Of a stretch of DNA of 64,000 bases, positions 22,825 to 33,249 are shown one piece after another (within the stretch, counting starts at the first letter, position 1; every line of letters begins with the position of its first letter). The translations under genes and the position numbers were made by a program. The stretch lies in assembly GCA_948474755.1 (NCBI GenBank), contig CAOLHI010001136.1, forward strand, positions 186,001 through 250,000, in the 5' to 3' direction. The stretch is from Ctenosaura bakeri. Lineage: Eukaryota > Chordata > Lepidosauria > Squamata > Iguanidae. The notes beneath the pieces were generated by a model. The model made no database searches, was not told the DNA's origin, and saw only the letters and a list, made by a program, of their open reading frames with translations.

Positions 22825-23359
22825 CAGTAGTTCTCAAAATTTTTAACCTGTGATTCCCTTTACATCCACACAAGGACATTGCACCCCTCCATTCTATGTC
22901 ATGCCCCCCATTCTATCGTACACCTCTCCCTCGCACTTTCTCTTTCAGCCCCCCCCCCACCGCATGTGCCCATCATCTCAATGCTGAGTTCTCAGACTTT
23001 CTGTCTCCTTTCTTCACTTCCCTCTCTCCACCTGAGAAAATTCTTCAGGGCTACTAAGGGTCTTAAGCCTGCAGCACCAATGGTGGAATATTTGGAGAAG
23101 CTGAGTGAGAAGAGCATAAAGAAAGGGAAGCCAATTTTTACTGTATCTCATTTGGAGGAAGGCACAACAGTGGAAGACATTTTGCATCCTTCCTTGCAGT
23201 AACCAGTCAATGCTCAGCAGCATATGCCTGTATGCACGCACGCGCACAAGCACAAAGAAGTTTGCCCTTCTTTTCTACATTTGCTATACTTGCTGGCTAC
23301 CTTTCTTGCACCCCTCCCCCCCCGAGCAAAGGTCCTGCCCCACAGTTTAAGCACCACTG
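22825..23359. mobile_element. hAT (Charlie-like) element with coding-like interior
   Basis: The left end CAGTAGTTCTCAAAATTTTT and right end CACAGTTTAAGCACCACTG are the inverted CAGTGGTTCTCAAAC type of hAT termini. The flanking 8-bp duplication is GTGTAAGC/GTATAAGC (22817-22824 and 23360-23367, 7 of 8 identical). 535 bp, too short for a transposase. From about 23030 to 23200 it contains an open, codon-like segment described separately. Confidence 0.82.
23035..23202 (+). pseudogene. Unidentified coding-like segment inside the hAT element
   Basis: An open frame ends at a TAA at 23200-23202. Its last 55 codons have balanced, protein-like composition: a basic start (LRKFFRATKGLKPA), a Lys/Glu-rich helix-like part (MVEYLEKLSEKSIKKGK), then IFTVSHLEEGTTVEDILH. 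The preceding codons are low-complexity Ser/Pro and look non-coding. I do not recognise the protein. It could be a captured host exon, a piece of transposase, or chance. Confidence 0.3.
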
Positions 23360-23394
23360 GTATAAGCTTCTCCTAATGAAATCTGCATAATTTC

Positions 23395-23574
23395 GGCCAT
23401 TTCTGCACTAGACTGTTATAGCGCTATTATTCCACTTGCAACATCCTATGGAATCCTGGGGTTTGCAGTTTAGGGAGGGGCCGCCTGGCCCCTCCCGAAA
23501 CTGCAAACCCCAGGATTCCATAGGATGTTGCAAGTGGAATAATAGCGCTATAGCAGTCTAGTGCAGAAATGGCC
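23395..23574. mobile_element. Near-perfect palindromic MITE (180 bp)
   Basis: Two 88-base arms starting GGCCATTTCTGCACTAGACT are inverted copies with two mismatches by eye, separated by the 4-base loop GCCT. Flanking bases TTC and TTT suggest a 3-bp target duplication with one change. Same family as 22320 and 26050. As RNA it would form one long hairpin. Confidence 0.92.
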
Positions 23575-26010
23575 TTTGTGTTTAAGTAAAAGGAATAATT
23601 TTGGAGAGTAAAGAACACTTTATCTGAATTTATGTATTGTGGATGTCTCTGCAAGCAATGTCATAGAAGAGTTTCATATAGTAGACACTGTACTTGTATG
23701 TAGTTTGTATTAAAAATGTTTTTTCTCTGATGTTTGATTGGGACAAAAGATTTGTAATTAATGAGTGTAGATGATTATCAGGGAACTAATGCCATGAAAT
23801 ATTTAGATAAACCTATTTGGCACGATTCATTGGGAAGCCTGTTTATTAAATAGGCCAAAAATAGAACTCAAATATGTGTAACAAATGCAATGCTAATTGC
23901 TAGTTATCACACTAATAACAGTGTAAGCAGAATGATGTGGCTTTAACAATTTTATTTCCTCAAGCTGTTTTTAATATCTAGGACAGTATTTGAGAATAAT
24001 TATAGTAATTGTCCTCGAACAAGTTTGACTATAGACTAGTGAGGATTTGCAGTATTGTCAGTAAACATAGACTATATATTTAAAAACTAACTAGACTTGA
24101 ATTGCATTCTCAACTACATCTACATTTTAAATTTTAATTCTACACATAAATTTTAGTGGCCTGCCATACGAAAGATTTTCAGTTCCCAAAGAAAATTTTC
24201 ATGATTAATGAATCACTTATATAATCTATTGAAATATCTGTTCAGATAAAAGTAAAGACTAAAAAAAAAAAAAAATCATACTCAAAGGCATGCATCCCTT
24301 TATTTTATTTTGTCATTCCTTTATTGCAGTGAGATTGTTCCAGAGTTATCTTCCCTTCTAATGTGTTTTTATTGATATAGCATACTAGGATTGTAAGATG
24401 CGGTGCTACTTCAGTTATGGATCATCTTAAATCTCACAGTTGCACACTTACTGTGTGGCCTTAGGCAAGCTGCTATAGTTCAGCTTCTGCACAGTGAACA
24501 TTATAATGACCTATATGTTAAGTTTGTAGTAGGGATTTTCTGATAAAATTATGTGTGAGGAGTTTGGGCTCTGCATGAATGTGAACAGGACAATCCTGTA
24601 AGTCATAAGATTTCAAGGTCAGAATGCTAATATGTCCCAAGCCTGGTTTGTCTTCTGTTGCTGGGACACAAATGATGGGAGAACAGCATTATCTTCCCTT
24701 CCCCCCTTTTTTTTTTTTAAAAGCAACTTCTTTCTTGATGCAAGTACTGGGATTGAAATTATTTCTACAAACTCCATGAACATGATTGGGGACTACAGAC
24801 CTGAAGTCTCTCCTTATGCTTTTTCCACTCTGACATCAGGAATGTTGGTCCTCAGAATTTACTACAGGGGCAGGATAGCAAGTATTTCATCCAAAGATGA
24901 ACTTCCTTGTTCTGCCCCAAACCTCTCTCTCTCCCTGTCCCCTGGGGAGGGGGGAGATTTCAGTTTATCTTGAAGGCTGTAGGATGCAATCAGGGGACAC
25001 AGGATTGCATGGCAAGTAGTACTTTCTGTCAGATTTCATTTCAGAGTGGAAGTGTATTTAAAGGAAAATAAAGAAAGTTCTGTATGGTTCTGATAATCAG
25101 AGATAAGCAAGCAGAGATATACTGTTCTGATGGTTTTCACTTATTTCTCTTAAGTGTTATGAGTCAACTTTTCCGAGATAAGGCAGCTCAAAAAGTTAAG
25201 TGGTGTTCTCCTGGTGGGCCCCTTAAAATATTCTACAGATGTTTATTGGATGTTTCTAAAATGTTTCTACTAGACTGCTCTCTCATCATAGGTGTGGTTT
25301 GTTAAAAGTAAAAAAAAATGCTGAGCATCTGATATAAACCTGTCACTTCCTTGCTATTCTGCATACAAAAGATACTAAAATTTATAAGCAGCATGTGATA
25401 TAAGAGATAAATACAGTTGTGACCCGCCCTCTGAAACTAAGTGCCATGCTGTTAAATTACAGATTTCCCATTGTTAATTATAGTCTGGGACAGGGTGTTG
25501 CTGTGTCCTCCTGTTGCCAGTTCTTTGTGAGCAACAGATGAACTTGACCTCTCTTCAGTTCCACTCAGCTGAGAAATGGGAGCTTTGTTTTATGCTTTTC
25601 CCTCCCCCTCCTTCTTGTTTATCTGCTGGGGGACACACTAGATGTTCTGATCATTCTGTGATCTAAGGAAATGTTTTACACAACTTACCTAGTAAGAGTT
25701 TTGTGTGAACAGTTTGGCTCATGCAGCCGTTTGGGGGTCAGTAGCTTTTTAAAAAGCTTTCCTGATTTATCCTCTTAGACAGCTGAACAGTGGCAATGAG
25801 TGTTGTTCTGTAATTTTTCCATGGGCTATGCATATTTTAACATGCTGCATTAGAGCATCTGAATGTGCAGGTGTGTCTTGTTTATTATACATCCACAACT
25901 TTGTCTGCCTCTCTGCACATTATTTTATCCTGAAAAAACAAAGGTAACTGTGTCAGCCTAGAAGAAAAAATGTCACAAGAGTAACATATTCATTAGGCCA
26001 ACTCAAAGGT
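23575..26010. other. Host intron, no gene recognised
   Basis: AT-rich DNA. A poly-A run at 24260-24274 and a poly-T run at 24708-24718 stand out. A faint CORE-like phrase (TGGCCTTAGGCAAGC near 24456) may be a very old SINE trace. No exon supported. Confidence 0.45.
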
Positions 26011-26011
26011 C

Positions 26012-26438
26012 ACAGAGAGCCAATATATAGTGTATTGGTTTGAATGTTGGGCCATTTTCACTCTACACTGTTCTAGAGCTATTATTCCACTTTCAACTTC
26101 CTATGGAATCCTGGGGTTTGCAGTTTAGGGAGGAGCTCGGCCAGAGAGCTCTTTGGCCTCAGTAAACTACAAACCCCACAATTCCACAGGATGCTGAAAG
26201 TGAATAATAGCACTTGTAACAGTGTAGTGGGGAACTGGCCTTGGATTAGGACTTCTGGAGTCCATGGTTTGAATCCATCTCCGCCATGGAAACCCATGTG
26301 GTAACCTTGGGTAAGTTACACTCATTCAGCCTTAGAGGAGGGCAGTAGCAAATCGCCTCTGAATAAATCTTGTCAAGGAAAGGCAGGATAGGTTCACTGT
26401 AAGTCAGAGTTGACTTGAAGGCACAAAACAACAACAAA
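26012..26438 (+). repeat. tRNA-derived CORE-type SINE split by a MITE (copy 4)
   Basis: The head lies at 26012-26049 (AGAGAGCCAATATATAGTG, GGTTTGAATGTTG) and resumes at 26241 with TTGGATTAGGACTTCTGGAG, then the CORE part GTAACCTTGGGTAAGTTACA and the tail GACTTGAAGGCACAAAACAACAACAAA in pieces. Removing 26050-26240 and one TTG restores SINE continuity. Confidence 0.9.
26050..26240. mobile_element. Palindromic MITE nested in a SINE
   Basis: Ends GGCCATTTTCACTCTACACT and, in reverse complement, GGCCAGTTCCCCACTACACT. The 3-bp target duplication is TTG (26047-26049 and 26241-26243). The two arms share GGAATCCTGGGGTTTGCAGT-type blocks, more diverged than in the copy at 23395. Confidence 0.9.
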
Positions 26439-26908
26439 GCTCACAACATCCTAAGCAAATGTTCAAGTTTTACAAAACTCATTATCAGGCAAAGCAGTCA
26501 ATAAAGTTGTGATGGGGGAGAGGAAAAAAAGAGGCTGATGTTCAACCCGTGAAGCCCTGCATCTGTTTATTTTGGTAAGACAGAAGGTGGGGTGATGGTG
26601 GCTGCATTCAGATTAGGTTCTGCTGAGTACCAAAAAGGATTTAGGCTGTGTTTGATTCTCCCTCAGATAGGAACATCAAGAAATATAAAATCTAGCTGTT
26701 CTTCAGAACATGAGGAAAGACTTGTTCCTGTGTGCTTCTGGCTGCTGAGTAAGAGTCTTTAATGGAGGGTGCCTTTCCCTAGAGCAGACCTGCACAACTG
26801 GGCAGTAGTTAAGGGCCAAAATTAAACAGGCTAAACTTCTTCAAGCTGCAGATAGGTTTTTAGTGCCTCACTTTCCAAATAAAGTTATAATAATGGTATA
26901 ATAATTTT

Positions 26909-26977
26909 TTTTATTTGCAAAATAGTTTAATAATTAATTATACTATAATTAATGATTAGACTATTTTGCAAATAAAA
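26909..26977. repeat. AT-rich hairpin
   Basis: Perfect 18-base arms TTTTATTTGCAAAATAGT (26909-26926) and ACTATTTTGCAAATAAAA (26960-26977). The DNA between them is itself a near palindrome of TTAATAATTAATTATA type. It lies inside the hAT-like element, next to the truncated end of the SNX18 fragment. Confidence 0.85.
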
Positions 26978-26988
26978 TAAACCATATT

Positions 26989-27642
26989 TTAAAAATATGT
27001 TTTTATAACATACTTCCATGCCTTCTCATCAGTGCTGGGGCAGGTGAGGAAATGCTGGAAGGCATCATACTGGGCCAACACCAGATGGCTACACATAGGG
27101 CCCATCCACCAGGCCAGGCCTTTGCAGCACTTGGAAATGAAGTCCTCCTCAAAGTGCCTGGTGGCCTGCTTCTCTGGCAAATGGGGCACCGAGATGACAG
27201 GAAACTTTCCCACCAGGCACCCATAGACCCAGCCAAAGTGCTTGTAGCTCCAGTGCACCTGCTGCCCAGTGTGGCTGGGCACCAGCTTGTAGGCAATATA
27301 CCTCTTGATGCACTTGAATTTGGTCTGCTTGGTGGAGTCTTCGATGGAGCACTGGAAAGAGTACAGGTTCTCCTGGCACTCGAGCCCATAGGTGCCCAGC
27401 ACCACACACAGCTTGTCCCCATCCTTCATGAAACCCAACCCCTTGCCCAATACAAAGGCGTCGCCGCCCGATGTCACGAAAGTTGAGAAGTGATTCAAGA
27501 AGAGACCATGGTCGCCTTGGCTGTTGACGCCCTTGAACCAGCCCTCCATCTCCTGGTCACTGCAGAGGCTCAGCATCTCGTGTTCCCACAGGGAGATCTC
27601 GCCTGGCTTCTCTGACTTGAAATCATACAGTGCACAAATCAT
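26989..27642 (-). pseudogene. SNX18: SNX18 fragment (SH3 joined to PX), transposon-borne
   Basis: SNX18 is a sorting nexin that binds membranes through PX and BAR domains and recruits dynamin and WASP-type partners through its SH3 domain. The 217-codon frame begins within the SH3 ([19 protein letters not shown]), runs to about residue 48 (GDHGLF), then jumps directly to the segment before the PX domain ([17 protein letters not shown]). It continues through the PX ([55 protein letters not shown]) and stops after a few unrelated residues. The roughly 200-residue linker and the whole BAR domain are missing. The basic pair before YKHF, which helps phosphoinositide binding, reads Trp-Ser. At the 5' junction GCACTGTATGATTT is duplicated. 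No stop or frameshift interrupts the frame. There is no poly-A tail and no clear start context. Identification from memory of the family. Confidence 0.88.
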
Positions 27643-28301
27643 ACAGTGCCACCAACCAAGGGCAACTCACTCTCCTCCTCCTCTTCCTCTCTTTCCACTG
27701 GTTCTCCTCCCACTCACTCTGTGGTGTTCTCATTAGCAAACAAATGGGCCGGCTCCCCCACCCCACCCCCGCTTCCCCTGTGGTGGTTCATGCTCCTTTG
27801 CTTCATGCTCTCCAGATCTTTTTATTCTCCTCAGAAGCCATTCCATCCTCTCTCTTTCAGTGCTGGGAGAGGAATAGTGTGTGTATATATGTGTGTGGCA
27901 CAGTTGTGGTGGTGAGGAGAGAGCTTCCTTTCTCTTTCAGCCCTCCTTGCCCTTAGTGACTGAAGAAGCCAGCCAAACCAGTTCAGGTACTGCCAACCTG
28001 TAGGAGTCCCTGCTTCACCCCATCTGCGTTGCCTGGGTGGAGGGGACCATGTGTGTGAGTGCGTGTGTGTGTGTGTGTGTAAGGGGCTGGGCTGCACCCA
28101 GGACTGTCCCACCACATCACCAGTTTCACTAATTCAGAGCTGAGAGGCAGGGCCAGGGAGCCAAGCGCAGAGTGGCAGCCCCCATCAGTGGGGCTCAGTA
28201 GGCAAACAGGCACAAGAGAGTTGGAGATGGGGGCTGCACAAAATCCTTTGGTGGGCCACGTGCGGGCCCCAGGCTGTATGTTGTGCAGGCCTACCCTAGA
28301 G

Positions 28302-28360
28302 GAACCAAACAGGAATCCCTTCGAAGCATGTTGGTTTGTTCTCACATATTTCTGAGCCTT
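28302..28360. other. Short unique flank
   Basis: DNA between the hAT-like element and a decayed MITE. Confidence 0.4.
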
Positions 28361-28500
28361 TCACACTACACAAACATTAGCACTATGGTTCTCCTTTAAT
28401 TGCCATGGTACCATTGTATGGAATCCTGGGTTTTGGAGGCTGGTGAGATGCTGGAACTGTCTGGATAAGAATTCCCAAGGCCCCTCCCTAAACTAGGGGT
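28361..28500. mobile_element. Decayed copy of the palindromic MITE family
   Basis: TTTCACACTACACAAACATT, TATGGAATCCTGGGTTTTGG and AAGGCCCCTCCCTAAACT occur in the order of the family. Ends are worn. Confidence 0.6.
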
Positions 28501-31500
28501 CTGCTAATGAAGCTTGGTTAATATTCCAGGGCAGCCAAATGAAAAGTTATGCATTGTTCATTAAACAAGGTTCTATATATAGCTATCTTTCTTTTTAAAA
28601 CACTGCCGAGTACACAAGAGTTTAGGAGTTACCTGGATAGATGGCACCTACTGCTGCTGTTCTGTTTCTGTTTTATGTTTTAGCCTGAATGGATTATGGG
28701 ACCATTATTATTAGACTGACCAATAATACTTGGAAAGTTTTGTGTTTATATACTCTGGACTACTCCATGTGCTTTAAAGCTACAGGACTGAGCATGGGGT
28801 CACCTTCCCCTGTCAATTTTGAGATGAGACCCATTCCTATTTGCATTATGAGCTGCAGCTGTCTAAAAAGTTACATACAATGTGTTCCCACATGGTTGAC
28901 TCTCACTCATGTCTGGTCCAGCCTGGCAAGTTCATGTCAGCATATCAATCTACTTATTGCCTGCTTTCCTTGCGCACATTGTCAGCAGGAAGTAGCATCT
29001 ACAAATAGTGTAGTCACAAGAGTCAGGGGTTGCTTTCTCCATGTGGGCATGTCCACAACAATGTTCTTTGTGGTAGAGGATTTTCTGAGTTGGAAGAGGC
29101 TCTGGGGTAAGCGTGTATGATGTGTTTAAATATTGAACAGCAGAAAAATAGTGTAGAACATGTCTGTTTCAGAACACTTACCTGCTGCAGAATGTACTCT
29201 GCTGTCAGAACGAGTTGGTTCAGTTTACTTCAGCGTAGTATTAACTGAGTTTCAGCCATGTTCCTTCCCTGAAGTGTGCTCTGAGGGCAGAGCACTGCAA
29301 TTATATTAAGTAAATAGCATGCAACTGACCTCTTTTTTAACCTTTTCATTCCTTTTTCTTTACTAGTAGGCACACAGGACCCCAATCTAGTGGGACTTTG
29401 CTTGTGTGGTGTTGAAATTTTGCCCTGCAGCCACTCATTTCCCTAAATCCCACTTCCCTCAGAGAACCTTAAAAAAAAAAAAGAATAAAAGAAAGAAGCT
29501 TTAATTAGTGCCAGTGAATGATTTCTTCTTTTTTCAAGCAGTCACACAGAGAAGGTGGGTTGAGAAAACAAATGACTGAGGTAGCTAGGCTGACTAGGGT
29601 TGTTGTCTGTCACAGCAGTTGGGACTGGAGGGTTACACACTTATTTGTAGGTGAATAGCAAAGAAGGGGCTCAGCTGCTTGCAGCATTCTTAATATATCA
29701 TGAAATTTAGCCCTGAGGTGAGCTTGAACAAATGTACAGTCCACTACCCCACATTTGTTAAGACAAGCACTTCTGTAGAGTGTCACAGAAGCACTTAAAA
29801 GCAATAACTATTGTGTTTTATGCATTCGTTTTATCCATTCCTTTTAAAAAGTGAGAGGAATAAATAAATGAAGGCTAATGCCTGAGGAGGCATTAGAAGT
29901 GGAGTGTGTACTATTGTACTATCACAAAAGGTTATATGATGAAATTCATAAGAATAATAGTATATTTCTGGTATAGAAATGTCTTTTTCTTAATTAAAAT
30001 AAGTTGTTATTAAACATACAAATTATTTCAGGGTTTACAAATGTATAAATGTAACATAAATATGAAAGTAGGGGAATAGAAGGATGTATGAAATTTTGTA
30101 TTTTTTAAATGAAGAATTTGCATATGTTTTTGATTTTTTTATATATATATAAAAAAGTGGAGTGTATAATTCTTCTGCAGTGTTGCAAAATGCTTAGTGT
30201 TGTCACTTAGAGCAAACACCAGTTTCAGAAGATCTGTTTTCCTCAAGGCAGGAAAATAGGGGAGGACAGGATAAGATTCTTCCTCTGTGTCTGATCTAAT
30301 CCTGTTAATTACCGGATCCTATAGCTATGCCAAACTGTATTTTTTTAAAACCTGAACATTAAACGCTAAGGTGCATTTAAGGTCTACTTTAGCCTTTAAT
30401 TAAGGAAACACACTTATATCAGAAAAATCTTTCTGAAAGTTATCTTGGGGCTGCAGCGCACTTTTCTGCAGTTGCTGTCACCTGATCTTCATACGTAGTT
30501 GCTAGAATGAAGAGTGGCAAATTTTTCTCAATGTCTTCTATTTACCCCTCACTTGTGTGATTTGCATGACTAATTTCTACATGAATAACTCAACTCCAGT
30601 AAAAGTTACAATCAGTGATTGAAACCAAGGTCTGGTTTGATCCTGGTTTGTTGGTTAAGAGAAATCATGGTTTGTATATTAACATTTACCACTGCATCTG
30701 AATGAGGCCATAGTGTGTGAAGGGGAGATGCTTCTTTCCATGGAGATACAAGGTAGCAAATCTTCTGCAGGGCTATAGGAACATGTTACAGGTTCTGAGC
30801 AGGAGGACATTCAGAGAAGTACATACCTTGATGTATAATGATGGGCGTATATGTTAGAAAACTGTGTGACTCTGTTTCTTGTTGTTTCTCTGTGTGTATG
30901 AAATCAGCTCGTAAAGGAGTCTGTAAGGAGGGTCAAGTATATGTGATTCATTACCAGGAAATCACTGAAAGGAACTAAATGTCAGGAAATCTGATTGTTA
31001 GGTGCCTGTTTAACCTCTTAAATAGAGGTTGGTGTGCATGTTCAGTTTTAACATGCACAACTGTCAACATCTGTTTTTAAAAACTGCTTTCAGTGAGAAT
31101 GCTAACAGTTTAAACTAGTTTTGAAATGAAGATTCCAGAATTAATCGTAGTCTTCAGACGTGGAGCATTTGAAAAAGGTTTTTATGAACCTTTGTTCAGT
31201 CTTTATGAGCCAGTCGGTTTGTACAATTGGAATTAGAGGTAAAGGCCGTGATTGCCTGGTTTTTGTTTTGTTTTGTTGCTGGTAAAGAAAAAGCAAAGTA
31301 AATTTCTTGAAGACAAACCGTAAGACTACGGTGTTAAGATTTATTATCCCACTGTGTATATATTAGAACATCAAGCATATTGTAGATGTTTTCCAATACA
31401 ACTTAAAAATAGGGGAAGATTTTTAATTGTTGCATCCAACACATTCTTTCCATTTTCAGCTGCTGCTTTTCTTAATTCATGAGTGAAAATAGCAGAGGAC

Positions 31501-32100
31501 AAGATCACAGATAGTGGGCATTGATCAGTCTTTTGTTTTGCATAGGTGACTTTCTGCTGCTTCCTGTCATGAAATAGGGCTGTGGAGGGAGGAGTAGCTG
31601 CAGAAAGAAACTGAAGAGGAAATGTAAGGCCTTTGTGTGGTATACAGATAACTAGCTGTAAGAGTTAATTTCTTAAAGGCTTTTGAAGCCTGAATGCATG
31701 CGTGTAGATATACATCATGGGATGGTGTTGCTTTTTCATGAACCATCAGGTAAGTTAGGCTTTTGAAACTAGTTTTTGTTTAGTGCCTTTTTGCTTGGAA
31801 AACGTTTTAATAGGTATATTCTTTCTGTAAATGCATGGCCATCATTTATAATTGAAAGTAGACTCCACAGTTGTAGGAAGGATGCTCCTGTCAATGTGCT
31901 TCATTTACTGCAGTTCTGCGCAGAGGTACAGTGCAGTTTCCTTATGACTGTCACTGATTGGCTAAGAATCATATTTTTAAAGTGATAAAGTAGCAGATGG
32001 ATGCCATATAGTTATTAATCTGTTCCGTGCTTCTTTCTGGTTGTATACAGGTGTACAATATTTGTTTACCTCATTGTGAACTGCTGTTACTCTACTAGGC
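28501..32100. other. Host intron, no gene recognised
   Basis: About 3.6 kb of AT-rich DNA. Low-complexity runs lie near 29471-29482 (poly-A) and 30138-30156 (TA-rich). Open frames (for example 28689-29120) lack recognisable domains and splice context. No full repeat found. Confidence 0.45.
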
Positions 32101-32101
32101 C

Positions 32102-32289
32102 TAAATACCTTAAAGGCGCCAGATTCCATCTGAGCTTGGAAGCTAAGCAGGGTGAGCCCTGGTTAGTACTTGGGTGGGACGCTGCCAATGAATACTAGTA
32201 GCTGTAGGCTGTATTTCAGAGGAAATAGTTTCCTCTGGCAAAACCACCTCTGAGTATTTCTTGTCTAAGAAAACCCTGGTGGCTTGAAG

Positions 32290-32325
<36 letters not shown>
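32102..32325 (+). repeat. 5S rRNA-derived SINE (copy 3) with (CA)n tail
   Basis: The 5S-like head starts near AAATACCTTAAAGGCGCC and includes AGCTTGGAAGCTAAGCAGGG and GGTTAGTACTTGGGTGGGA, the 5S internal promoter region. The body (TATTTCAGAGGAA, CAAAACCACCTCTGAGTAT) leads to GGCTTGAAGGCG and an 18-unit-scale (CA)n tail at about 32291-32325. The best-preserved copy of the family here. Confidence 0.92.
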
Positions 32326-32327
<2 letters not shown>

Positions 32328-32607
32328 CATTATTCTGTTCCCAGTGAGGTCTGACAAATTGGTTATGGGTGGCTTTGGAGCTGGTTCTTTTCTATAAAAT
32401 AGTCAAGGTTATTTCCCGTGAAAGTCCTGTTTAAATCCTCTTCCAGTTTCTTTTTCTTAATTACTGTAGAATTAATTCTCTTGCCTAAATCCAAAAGTGC
32501 CAATTACAAGTAGACTAACTGCATTAATGTGAACTTTATATATTAGTACTTACATAAGTTATTTTGACTCAGTGTGTCTACCCTAATTGGGACTAACAAT
32601 TGGTATA

Positions 32608-33005
32608 GACCAGTGGTTCTTATAGGCCAGGCGCACCAAGTAGGATGTGTATCACTGGGAATGGCGGCTTCAGCGTCCAAAATGGCGGCTTCCAGCTGGT
32701 GGAGGCTCTCCACCAACTGGAGAAGCTCGCCAGCCGGAAGCCTGCTCCCAGCAGATCTGCAGGCGTGCCTGCAAACCTGCACTGGAGTGCGGCGACGGAG
32801 CTGCACGGGGCTGCGTGCTCCGTGCTTTTTAAAAACCTCTGAAAAGAGGTTTTTAAAAAACACACCGCACCACCAGTTCCGGTCGCTGCGGAGCGGATTG
32901 AGGTGCGAAACTACGGAAAGTAGTCTGTGCCAATCCACTCCACGGTGCAGACGACCTCCATCGGAGGTCGCTCTGCACCGTTTTAATACCGCGGTGCGGA
33001 AAGGG
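32608..33005. mobile_element. GC-rich Harbinger-like MITE, second copy
   Basis: Homologous to 3194-3643: GGAGAAGCTCGCCAGCC, CACCACCAGTTCCGGTC, AAAGTAGTCTG and the right end GTGCGGAAAGGGCC are shared. The central hairpin here is AAAAACCTCT / AGAGGTTTTT. CpG density is much higher than in the flanks. Target duplication not clear. Confidence 0.82.
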
Positions 33006-33046
33006 CCAAAGTTACATGGCTGAAGCAGAGCTATTACTGTATTTAA

Positions 33047-33241
33047 GGGCCCTGTCACATTATACAATGATAGCACTATGATTATGATGTAGCATTTTAA
33101 CTGCTGTGGCTGCAGCCTGTAGATCCTGGCATTTATAGTTTTTTGAGGCACTAGAACTCTCTAGCTGAGAATTGCAAGTACTTCCCAATTACAAACCCCA
33201 GGATTCCATGGGGTGTTGTCATGGCTGCTAAAGTAGTATAA
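33047..33241. mobile_element. Palindromic MITE family, diverged copy
   Basis: GGGCCCTGTCACATTATACA at the left; ACAAACCCCAGGATTCCATG and a TAGTATAATATGC right part are recognisable family blocks. Confidence 0.6.
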
Positions 33242-33249
33242 TATGCAGC

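Larger units (their letters stand above)
26785..28293. mobile_element. hAT-like element carrying an SNX18 fragment
   Basis: A 1509-bp unit with inverted ends CAGACCTGCACAAC and, in reverse complement, TAGGCCTGCACAAC (12 of 14 matching). The 8-bp target duplication CCCTAGAG is exact (26777-26784 and 28294-28301). The subterminal text (GGGCCAAAATTAAACAGG at the left; CTTTGGTGGGCCACGTGCGG at the right) is typical of hAT families. No transposase is visible. The interior holds an AT-rich hairpin (26909-26977), the SNX18-derived frame (27003-27642, minus), and a GC-rich segment with a (GT)n run near 28057-28080. The element is non-autonomous and would depend on a hAT transposase elsewhere. Confidence 0.85.

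Noticed and set aside
24390..24500. Very old CORE-SINE copy
   Set aside because: Only a short phrase (TGGCCTTAGGCAAGC) matches; too little to call a feature.
27003..27486. Plus-strand and other-frame open frames opposite the SNX18 fragment
   Set aside because: Shadows of the minus-strand SNX18-derived sequence.
28689..29120. 143-codon plus-strand open frame
   Set aside because: Composition resembles translated AT-rich intron; no domain, exon signals or neighbour support.
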